Shown one piece after another: positions 1 through 5,165 of a stretch of 5,165 nt of DNA (its first letter is position 1; every line of letters starts with the position of its first letter). Position numbers and translations under genes: made by a program. Under the pieces are notes generated by a model. That model was not told the origin of the DNA. It ran no database searches and saw only the letters and a program-made list of their open reading frames with translations. The DNA is from DASYSA01 sp036003885 (GTDB lineage: Bacteria; Acidobacteriota; Blastocatellia; UBA7656), in NCBI GenBank assembly GCA_036003885.1, contig DASYSA010000654.1, positions 1 through 5,165 of the forward strand, read 5' to 3'.

Positions 1-2
1 GA

Positions 3-2690
3 CAATATCGCATCACCCCGCTGAACCCCGGAACCTACACTATTCAGGTCGAATCGGCCGGCTTCAAACGGCAGGTCCGCTCGGGCGTCGTGCTCGAAGT
101 CTCCGCCGTCCTGGAGGTCGGTTTCACCTTGCAAGTCGGAGAAGTTACCGAGACGATCGAGGTCACCGCGGTCACGCCGGTCTTGCGGACTGAAGAGGCC
201 TCGGTCGGCAATGTCGTCAATTCGCAGGAGCTGCAGGGCCTGCCGGTGAACCAGCGCAACTACACGCGGCTGATCCTGCTGATGTCCGGCACCAGCTCGG
301 TAACCCGTAGCCAACAGCGCGGGACAGCCCAGTCCGGCACCGGGCTGTTTTCTGTAAATGGAGGACGCCCGCAGGACAACAACTTCACCCTAGACGGTTT
401 CGACTCGAATATGATGATGATGAACTCTCCGGGCATGTCGCCTCCCATGGATGCGATTCAGGAGTTCAAGGTCGCCACCAACACCGGCTCCGAGTTCGGC
501 CGTTCCATGGGCGCCAATGTCAGCATGGTGATGAAGTCCGGGACGCGCGACCTGCACGGAACCCTCTATGAGTACCTGCGCAACGATAAGTTTGACGCGA
601 ACGAGTTCTTCGCCAACCGCAACGGCCTGGGCAAGACTCCCTTCCGGTTGAACCAATACGGCGTCGCTGTCGGCGGCCCGATCCTGGTGCCGAGGACCAA
701 CTTCCGCGACAAGGCGTTCTGGTTTTTCGCCTGGGAGGGTTTTCGTCGACGGCGTGGCAGCGCGCTCGTGGGAAGCGTGCCGCCGGCCGATTTCCGCGGC
801 GGTGACTTTTCCAGCTTGCTCACCCAGAGTTCCCCAATCTATCTCAGGGATCCGCTGCAGACCGGGAACTGCAACGCTAGTGATCGGGCTGCCTGCTTCC
901 CGAACAACATCATCCCCCAGGGGCGAATCAACAAGGCCATCCCAACGGCTCTTGAATTGATTATTCCCTTGCCCAACCGGCCCGGTCAGATATCGAACCT
1001 GGTCGGCAACAGGAGCCAGGCCAACGACCGTGACATGTTCAACGTCCGCGGGGACTACAACCTGAACCCGACGAACAGTTTCTTTTTCCGGTACAGCCGT
1101 CAGAACGCGGACTTGATCAGCCCTAACGTCATCCCGAACATTTCCGATATCAGCAACTTCGACGTCACCAACTACGGCGGAAGCTGGGTCCACATTTTTG
1201 GCCCAACCACAACGCTCGAGATCGGGTTCGGCACCAATCAGCCCCAGGATCCGAACATAGGGACCAAACCCATTACACGGGCCGAGTACTTCTCTCGGAC
1301 GGGTATCAAAATGTACCAACCCGAGGTTTTCAGCGACCCGCTTGTCAACATCAGCTTTGGCGCCTATAGCATTCCGAGTGCCAGCGGCGGCGACTCAGGC
1401 GACAAGGTCTGGCAAGGACGAGGGAATCTTTCCGTCATCCGGGGCAGGCACTCGCTCAAGATCGGCGGCCAGTACCACTACCGCAACTTCTTCACGAACA
1501 CGGCGAACCCCATGAACGGTGACGCCATTTTCAACGGTCAGATCACGGGATTCCCAATGGCCGACGCTCTGTTAGGTTACCCGAGCGAGGTGCGCCGCGG
1601 TCAGGGCAACACCCTCACGGACAGCATCGGGCACTACATCCTTGGCCATATTCAAGACGATTGGCGGGTGTCTTCGAACTTGACCGTCAACCTCGGCTTG
1701 ATGTACCAGTTGGGCACCCGTCCTTATGACAAGACCGATCGTCTGGGCAACCTTTGGGTACACCGCGATGCTTCCGGTAAGGTCGTCGGGGATTTGATGT
1801 GGGCAACCACGAACCCGGAACTGGATCCCAAGACCGGCAAGCGCAACGAGCCGGCACGCACCTTCGGTTTCGGCCGCGCGCTGGTACAGAACGACTACAA
1901 CGACGTGGCGCCGCGCGCCGGCCTCGCCTACCGGCTTGGTTCGAAAACCGTCATCCGGGCAGGCTTCGGCATGTTCTACAATTCCACCTTCGTGCAGGAG
2001 TTACAGGACCTGCGCAAGTTCTGGCCGTTCACAGTGCAGCAGGTCTTCAGTCCCAACCGCGGGGTGCTTGATTTGTCGATCACTGATGCGGGCCCGAGCT
2101 TTGAGAGCACAGCAGCGATCGGCGGCTGGCCGCAGAATCCTGAGAATCGCTCGCCTTACTCGATGCAGTGGAACCTCTTCGTCCAGCGCGAGCTTATGAA
2201 TGACATGTCGCTCGAAATCGGCTACGTCGGCTCCGGAAGCCGCAAGCAGATCGGCTATTCGCCCTTCAACAATGCGCTGACGCCGGGCGCCGGTCCGATA
2301 CAGCCACGCCGCTTGCTGCCAAACTATGGCGACCTCGACGGCGGCTCGAACGCGTACAACGGCTCTTACAACAGTCTGCAGCTCACGTTGCTCAAGCGCT
2401 ACTCGAGCGGACTGCAGTTCAACATGAACTACACTTTCCAGAAGTCACTCGATGGCCAGTCTTCGCTGGCAGAAGTGAAAGTCCAAAACCCGTTCGATCG
2501 CCGGCAGGATTACTCGCGGTCGAGTTGGGACATCAACCACGTCTTCAACTTCTCCCACTTGTATGAGCTGCCGTTCGGGAAAGGCCGCAGGTGGGGCACC
2601 AACTGGGCCAAAGCGGCCGACCTGTTGCTCGGCGGCTGGGCGCTGGAGGGCATCACGCGGCTCGAGAGCGGGCCGCCGCTGTTAATTTAG
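3..2690 (+). CDS. TonB-dependent receptor, Oar-like with carboxypeptidase regulatory-like domain; 5' partial, ended early by an amber codon
   Basis: Outer-membrane TonB-dependent transporter; substrate cannot be read from sequence (oligosaccharides or peptides are usual guesses). The frame is open from base 3, so the start and signal peptide lie upstream; the GTG at 90 is internal. Counting from base 3, residues 1-46 are the end of a carboxypeptidase regulatory-like beta-sandwich (NPGTYTIQVESAGFKR), residues 55-73 the usual linker (EVTAVTPVLRTEEAS), and about 74-181 the plug, with SVNGGRPQDNNFTLDGFDS (117-135), DAIQEFKV (150-157) and MKSGTRDLHG. The barrel follows, with aromatic-rich strands (YLRNDKFDANEFF, AFWFFAWEGF, YNLNPTNSFFFRYSR, GRHSLKIGGQYHYR, NVAPRAG-like DVAPRAGLAYRLG, SPYSMQWNLFVQREL, YNSLQLTLLKRYSSG). 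The only two cysteines (290, 298) could form a disulfide in a surface loop. Translation stops at codon 896, inside the motif LESGPPLLI, before the last barrel strands. Family and frame are secure; substrate is unknown, and function of the truncated product is doubtful. Confidence 0.93.
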   Translation, partial: QYRITPLNPGTYTIQVESAGFKRQVRSGVVLEVSAVLEVGFTLQVGEVTETIEVTAVTPVLRTEEASVGNVVNSQELQGLPVNQRNYTRLILLMSGTSSVTRSQQRGTAQSGTGLFSVNGGRPQDNNFTLDGFDSNMMMMNSPGMSPPMDAIQEFKVATNTGSEFGRSMGANVSMVMKSGTRDLHGTLYEYLRNDKFDANEFFANRNGLGKTPFRLNQYGVAVGGPILVPRTNFRDKAFWFFAWEGFRRRRGSALVGSVPPADFRGGDFSSLLTQSSPIYLRDPLQTGNCNASDRAACFPNNIIPQGRINKAIPTALELIIPLPNRPGQISNLVGNRSQANDRDMFNVRGDYNLNPTNSFFFRYSRQNADLISPNVIPNISDISNFDVTNYGGSWVHIFGPTTTLEIGFGTNQPQDPNIGTKPITRAEYFSRTGIKMYQPEVFSDPLVNISFGAYSIPSASGGDSGDKVWQGRGNLSVIRGRHSLKIGGQYHYRNFFTNTANPMNGDAIFNGQITGFPMADALLGYPSEVRRGQGNTLTDSIGHYILGHIQDDWRVSSNLTVNLGLMYQLGTRPYDKTDRLGNLWVHRDASGKVVGDLMWATTNPELDPKTGKRNEPARTFGFGRALVQNDYNDVAPRAGLAYRLGSKTVIRAGFGMFYNSTFVQELQDLRKFWPFTVQQVFSPNRGVLDLSITDAGPSFESTAAIGGWPQNPENRSPYSMQWNLFVQRELMNDMSLEIGYVGSGSRKQIGYSPFNNALTPGAGPIQPRRLLPNYGDLDGGSNAYNGSYNSLQLTLLKRYSSGLQFNMNYTFQKSLDGQSSLAEVKVQNPFDRRQDYSRSSWDINHVFNFSHLYELPFGKGRRWGTNWAKAADLLLGGWALEGITRLESGPPLLI
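2688..2690 (+). other. In-frame premature amber (TAG) codon in the receptor gene
   Basis: The codon follows GPPLLI and precedes TGIDRANTGRSTQRPDL in the same frame. Relatives typically read '...SGPPLTISTGIDRANTGRPD...', with serine at this place, so TCG to TAG by one C-to-A change is the simplest explanation. No insertion or deletion is needed, because both sides share one frame. General UAG recoding is unlikely: the neighbouring minus-strand gene ends in TAG exactly where its last domain ends, and reading past it runs into repeat DNA. A base-calling error is the main alternative. Confidence 0.85.
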
Positions 2691-3068
2691 ACTGGTATCG
2701 ATCGAGCCAACACGGGCCGTTCGACCCAGCGTCCCGACCTGGCAGGCGATCCCAATGCCGGCCCCAAGACACCGGATGAGTGGTTCAACACGAAGGCGTT
2801 TGTTCTGCCGGCGCTGTACACGTTTGGCAACGCCGGCCAGTACATCACCAACGCGGATGGCATCATCAGTTTTGACGTGGCCGTGGAGAAGAAGTTCCGG
2901 ATTGGCGAGAAGCACGCTTTCGAGTTCCGCACCGAGTTCTTCAATATACCCAATGTGGTTAACTTTGGAGATCCGACCGGTGCGATGAACAATGCCAACT
3001 TCGGCAAGATCACCAGCCAGCGGACGCCCCCGCGGCAAATCCAGTTCGGGCTGCGTTACCGGTTCTGA
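2691..3068 (+). pseudogene. C-terminal barrel remnant of the same TonB-dependent receptor, separated by the amber codon
   Basis: These 125 codons plus a TGA stop continue the receptor frame with no shift. They encode the typical end of this family: TGIDRANTGRSTQRPDLAGDPNAG, then DEWFNTKAFVLP, YTFGNAGQY, the strand pair FDVAVEKKFRIGEKHAFEFRTEFFNIPNVVNFGDP, and a final strand ending QIQFGLRYRF. The terminal phenylalanine with alternating aromatic and hydrophobic residues is the outer-membrane beta-signal read by the BAM machinery, so a product ending at the amber codon would lack it. No convincing ribosome binding site or start precedes the fragment; the GTG at 2877 is an internal valine. With the amber codon read as an amino acid, the whole receptor would have 1021 residues in this window. 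The retained reading frame points to a recent lesion, a read error, or readthrough. Confidence 0.85.
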
Positions 3069-3070
3069 AC

Positions 3071-3143
3071 AAAAACAGCCACGGATAACACGGATTTCAC
3101 TGATTAATTTCTGTGAAATTCGTGTAATCCGTGGCCAATTTTT
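3071..3143. terminator. Possible bidirectional intrinsic terminator built on the palindrome
   Basis: The stem at 3078-3135 has five A's before it (3071-3075) and five T's after it (3139-3143). It therefore resembles a stem followed by a short U-tract on both strands. It sits directly after the receptor stop, where a terminator is expected, and between convergent genes, where a two-way terminator is useful. The T-run is short and three bases away from the stem, and the stem is longer than typical, so this is suggestive only. Confidence 0.4.
3078..3135. repeat. Dispersed-type intergenic palindrome, 25-nt arms, 8-nt loop
   Basis: Left arm 3078-3102 starts GCCACGGATAACACGG and right arm 3111-3135 ends CGTGTAATCCGTGGC. 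They pair at 22 of 25 positions around the loop ATTAATTT. The element starts ten bases after the receptor's TGA. When translated it gives strings such as PRITRISLINFCEIRVIRG, which I recognise as recurrent false 'hypothetical proteins' from intergenic repeats in Acidobacteriota, Planctomycetes and Verrucomicrobia genomes. Only one copy is in this window, so its dispersed nature rests on that recollection, not on the sequence here. Confidence 0.8.
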
Positions 3144-3254
3144 GACGCGGGAGTTTGCAAGAGAACCTAAGCCAGTTTTTGTTGCCCAGGGCGCAAGCCC
3201 TGGGAACAAGTACTGCGACAGTAGAAGCCCTGAAAGGGCGAAGCAGTTGGTATC

Positions 3255-3264
3255 GGTACTTTAG
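3255..3264 (+). repeat. Left copy of 10-bp direct repeat flanking the MITE-like element
   Basis: GGTACTTTAG is identical to 3494-3503 in the same orientation, and both copies sit at the outer edges of the terminal inverted repeats. Removing one copy plus the element joins the preceding sequence to AGGTGCCC at 3504 and predicts the empty site. Confidence 0.75.
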
Positions 3265-3493
3265 CTGCGATTCAGACAGTAGCGGTTGTCTCCAATTTGG
3301 CTGCAGCCCTCGTGGGGTCTGTGTGGCCCGGGTCATCAGACCTCCCGCCAAGCGGGACGAAGCGGGATCAGCAACTGACTCTTGCGACGTGGTCGCGCTG
3401 GCGCGCGACGCTCGGGTCTGATGACCCGGGCCACAGGAGGGCTGACGAGCGAGCGCGCTCCGTAGATGGAGGCTCGCTACTGTCTGAACTGCA
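3265..3493. mobile_element. MITE-like non-autonomous element with 19-bp terminal inverted repeats and 10-bp flanking direct repeat
   Basis: Terminal inverted repeats lie at 3266-3284 (TGCGATTCAGACAGTAGCG) and 3475-3493 (ending CGCTACTGTCTGAACTGCA), matching at 17 of 19 positions, including a perfect inner 14. The direct repeat GGTACTTTAG stands immediately outside at 3255-3264 and 3494-3503, as a target-site duplication would. Between the ends lie further inverted repeats, including a perfect 21-bp pair, and no credible coding sequence. A length of about 230 bp, terminal repeats, flanking duplication and no transposase fit a MITE. IS4-group transposases make duplications of about this size, but assigning a parent is speculation. 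Base 3265 (C) may belong to either flank or element. Confidence 0.7.
3322..3435. repeat. Perfect 21-bp inverted repeat inside the MITE-like element
   Basis: The left copy 3322-3342 (TGTGGCCCGGGTCATCAGAC plus C) is the exact reverse complement of 3415-3435, with 72 bases between. The space holds two further hairpins: TCCCGC-CAA-GCGGGA (3343-3357) and GTCGCGC-TGGC-GCGCGAC (3392-3409). Outside the perfect part, complementarity continues weakly (CAGCCCTC on the left strand near 3304 matches the reverse complement of the GAGGGCTG stretch near 3437). The entire element could therefore fold as one long branched cruciform. Confidence 0.85.
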
Positions 3494-3503
3494 GGTACTT
3501 TAG
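3494..3503 (+). repeat. Right copy of 10-bp direct repeat flanking the MITE-like element
   Basis: GGTACTTTAG directly follows the right terminal inverted repeat and is an exact copy of 3255-3264. From 3504 to 3554 the sequence is ordinary-looking and AT-richer in part (CATTTATATGAGTTAAGG). I see no gene or signal in it and take it as the inner part of the older, outer repeat. Confidence 0.75.
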
Positions 3504-3620
3504 AGGTGCCCTACAATGCGCATTTATATGAGTTAAGGCAGCCGTATCTGCGTCGCCCTTTCAGGGCTTTCTACGATCTGGACATCAAACCCAGGGCTCG
3601 CGCCCTGGGCTTTCCTGCCA

Positions 3621-3635
3621 GACCCCTTCGGGGTC
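3621..3635. terminator. Small hairpin downstream of the minus-strand hydrolase gene; weak terminator candidate
   Basis: GACCCC-TTC-GGGGTC forms a perfect 6-bp stem about 20 bases past the TAG stop of the minus-strand gene. No T-run follows it on the minus strand, so a standard intrinsic terminator is not shown. It could equally be one more hairpin of the repeat element ending at 3609. Confidence 0.3.
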
Positions 3636-3655
3636 CCGGAATTTCGTAACAGAAA

Positions 3656-5165
3656 CTAGGCCAGGTAATCCACGATCGCTTCGGCGAATTCCCCGAGAGG
3701 TTTACCACCGAATGTAGCCGAAAGGCCAATCACGTCGCGACGCCGTACGGGGCGCGACGGCGCGGTAGCCAGCAGGCGAATGCGGCCTTCGCTCCGCGCA
3801 GGAATCACAGCTTCTCCCCTTGCCCTGGTCGCCGTCCAACCTTTCGGCAGGTTCAACACGACGCGCGCCGGCTTGCGAGTTTTTGAATGGTTCATCACGC
3901 GAGCCTCGATTTCCACAAGGGCTCCAGGGAGTACTCTTTGCCGATACGGATACGCGCGGATCCAGCTCGGATCTGTCCCGAAGTTGACATCGTCATGGGG
4001 GAAGAGCTTTTGGTACAGTCTCTCCCGCTCTTGAAATAGCGTAAGGCTCTCCTTAAGGTACTCAGAAGAAACTGGCAAGGGTCCCCAGTGCGCAGCCATG
4101 AGGAGGTCAGGTTTGGCCTCCAGGAGTATATTGAAGCATTTCTCGTATCCGACATCCCGACCGATGAAGCAGCGATTCTGGCTGCAGTAATCGTCTACAC
4201 CCCAATTGGCAAATGAGTCCCCGGTGAAGAAGACCTTAATGCCCTCCTTCTCCACAAGCAACCCGGTGTGATACTGCGTTTGTCCCGGGAAGTGATAGGC
4301 AGTCAGGCTGAACCCCTTCCACGTGATCGTTTCGCCATGTTCCATGGCTCTGTCGACCCGGATCGATTCCGGAAACAGACACGGCATTTGATACGCGGTC
4401 GGATTCTCAATGATATCGACCATCTCACGCTGCACATAGACCCTTGCCCCAAAACGCCGCTTGGCGACATTTACCTGTTGAGTGTGGTCATCGTGGTAAT
4501 GAGTGATCCAGATTCCTTCGACTGCTTTGATCTCGCCGGCGGTCCTCAATCGCTCCAGCTCCTCAATTGCCCTGGGGTGGCCACAGTCGGAGATAAACAC
4601 CGACTTATCGTCAGCTACGATCGCCTTCGTTGTAGAAGCGATATCCCGGATCCACTTTGGATACGGGACCCGTGGGAGTGGCGGCATCATCGCCTGTTTT
4701 TCTTTCGGATAGATTCCGTCAAAGTAAATGCGCCAGGCAGCCGTCTTCATGTAATTGTCCATGACGGCATCCAGATTCTTCTTCAGCAACGCCACTGCCG
4801 CCGGTGGATCGGTCATGATCACGCCATGCGATGGAATTAGCAGGTCAGGCTTCCGCTCGAGAACCCGGTCCAGGCTGGCCTTGACTTCCTCAACCGCGCC
4901 GCCAAATCCCCAGTAGTCTCCTCGCATTCCTGGGAAACGTTTCTGGAGACTGTAGATCTCCCATATCTGACCGGGGCCATAGATGAGATCGCCGGTGAAG
5001 GCCACTCGCTTCCCGCCGATTGCCACCAGATATGTGACTGAACCATCGGTATGCCCCGGCGTCTCGATCACCTCAATTTTCAAGCCCTCCCACTCGTGCG
5101 TGTCACCTCCTTTGACGGCGCGAGAAACCGGAACAGAATCTCTCAAGGTGAAGAGGTGGGGCCTG
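3656..5165 (-). CDS. Tandem metallo-beta-lactamase-fold hydrolase with C-terminal Ig-like domain; N-terminus outside the window
   Basis: 502 residues are visible, starting with a partial codon at the window edge; the TTG at 5146 is internal, since the first module's HxHxDH motif must lie upstream. Numbering from the codon at 5164: module 1 ends with TPGHTDGS (His38), FTGDLIYG (Asp59) and LLIPSHG (His113). A helical linker rich in Trp and Pro (about 120-180) leads to module 2, which is complete: FISDCGHP (191-197), the metal motif THYHDDH (221-227; His222, His224, Asp226, His227), PGQTQYHTG (293-301), FTGDSF (Asp316) and MAAHWG (His359). Residues about 398-502 look like a beta-sandwich of the Ig-like or NEW3 kind (SWIRAYPYRQRVLPGALVEIEARVMNH, VLNLPKGW). 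The family usually binds two zinc or iron ions and hydrolyses ester, thioester or similar bonds; the substrate here is unknown. An exported or periplasmic location is possible but needs the missing N-terminus. Confidence 0.93.
   Translation of the reverse strand, partial: RPHLFTLRDSVPVSRAVKGGDTHEWEGLKIEVIETPGHTDGSVTYLVAIGGKRVAFTGDLIYGPGQIWEIYSLQKRFPGMRGDYWGFGGAVEEVKASLDRVLERKPDLLIPSHGVIMTDPPAAVALLKKNLDAVMDNYMKTAAWRIYFDGIYPKEKQAMMPPLPRVPYPKWIRDIASTTKAIVADDKSVFISDCGHPRAIEELERLRTAGEIKAVEGIWITHYHDDHTQQVNVAKRRFGARVYVQREMVDIIENPTAYQMPCLFPESIRVDRAMEHGETITWKGFSLTAYHFPGQTQYHTGLLVEKEGIKVFFTGDSFANWGVDDYCSQNRCFIGRDVGYEKCFNILLEAKPDLLMAAHWGPLPVSSEYLKESLTLFQERERLYQKLFPHDDVNFGTDPSWIRAYPYRQRVLPGALVEIEARVMNHSKTRKPARVVLNLPKGWTATRARGEAVIPARSEGRIRLLATAPSRPVRRRDVIGLSATFGGKPLGEFAEAIVDYLA

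Larger units (their letters stand above)
3185..3609. repeat. Large inverted repeat element with paired double-hairpin arms (REP-like)
   Basis: Left arm 3185-3239: hairpin CCCAGGGC-GCAA-GCCCTGGG (3185-3204), 22 bases, then hairpin GCCCT-GAA-AGGGC (3227-3239). Right arm 3555-3609 is the mirror image: GCCCT-TTC-AGGGC (3555-3567), 22 bases, then CCCAGGGC-TCGC-GCCCTGGG (3590-3609). Both arms are 55 bases with the same internal spacing and fully complementary stems; the 22-base linkers match only partly. The bases between the arms include a separate inserted element (3265-3493). REP-type paired hairpins mobilised in trans by a RAYT transposase are one possible explanation, but no transposase is present here. 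The arms and symmetry are directly seen; the family name is not established. Confidence 0.8.

Noticed and set aside
390..1319. Long minus-strand open frame antisense to the receptor
   Set aside because: It is a composition shadow: rich in V, A, R and G without any domain pattern, wholly inside a well-supported plus-strand coding region.
2688..2690. Programmed use of UAG, such as pyrrolysine insertion or a reassigned code
   Set aside because: The neighbouring gene uses TAG as a genuine stop, no downstream insertion signal is apparent, and a TCG-to-TAG change explains it more simply.
2670..2700. Frameshift as the cause of the receptor's early end
   Set aside because: The sequence before and after the stop is in one frame; the other frames give unrelated peptides (AAVNLDWYRSS).
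2682..3209. Minus-strand frame of 175 codons crossing the receptor 3' end and the palindrome
   Set aside because: It runs antisense to the receptor tail, and its first part is the RITRIS-type translation of the palindrome, a known kind of false protein.
3097..3503. Several short frames on both strands in the spacer (60-90 codons)
   Set aside because: All are translations of hairpin repeats (for example LPRAQALG, EALKGR), differ by frame only, and show no coding signature.
3185..3609. CRISPR array or riboswitch in the spacer
   Set aside because: There are no regularly spaced direct repeats, and the symmetry is of inverted arms at the 3' ends of convergent genes, not a leader before a gene.
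4268..4840. Plus-strand open frame of 190 codons antisense to the hydrolase
   Set aside because: It lies opposite the catalytic core of the lactamase-fold protein and shows no recognisable family motif or ribosome binding site.

Overview
The window looks like chromosomal DNA of an Acidobacteriota bacterium (Solibacter/Bryobacter-like), probably uncultured. The reasons are a GC-rich coding style and a very large TonB-dependent receptor of the 'carboxypeptidase regulatory-like domain + plug + Oar-like barrel' type that is strongly expanded in that phylum. A tandem metallo-beta-lactamase-fold protein with a C-terminal Ig-like domain and a repeat-rich intergenic space fit the same picture. The assignment is inference from protein style; no rRNA or other marker gene is present.

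Layout: positions 3-3068 (+) carry the receptor, whose N-terminus lies outside the window. Its frame is interrupted by one in-frame amber codon at 2688-2690. The reading frame then continues without any shift for 125 more codons that encode the expected last barrel strands and the terminal aromatic residue. The gene as read therefore makes a barrel lacking its C-terminus, and the rest is a same-frame remnant. Positions 3656-5165 (-) carry the C-terminal 502 residues of a protein with two metallo-beta-lactamase-fold modules, converging on the receptor gene; its start is outside the window.

The roughly 590-bp gap between the two convergent 3' ends (3069-3655) holds no credible gene. It is almost entirely made of palindromic, apparently mobile or dispersed DNA. 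First comes a 25-bp-arm palindrome just after the receptor stop, which could also act as a two-way terminator. Next is a large inverted repeat (3185-3609) whose two arms each carry the same pair of small hairpins. Inside that lies a 229-bp MITE-like element (3265-3493) with near-identical terminal inverted repeats and a 10-bp direct repeat on each side, as a target duplication would leave. Last is a small hairpin (3621-3635) near the stop of the minus-strand gene. The best reading is a nested insertion: one repeat family landed in another, in a convergent-gene spacer where insertions do little harm.

Nothing in the sequence links the two proteins functionally: they are on opposite strands and share no operon. 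The observations most worth following are the single-base nonsense lesion in an otherwise intact receptor, the nested repeat architecture with conserved GNRA-type loops, and the altered metal-ligand motif in the second hydrolase module.
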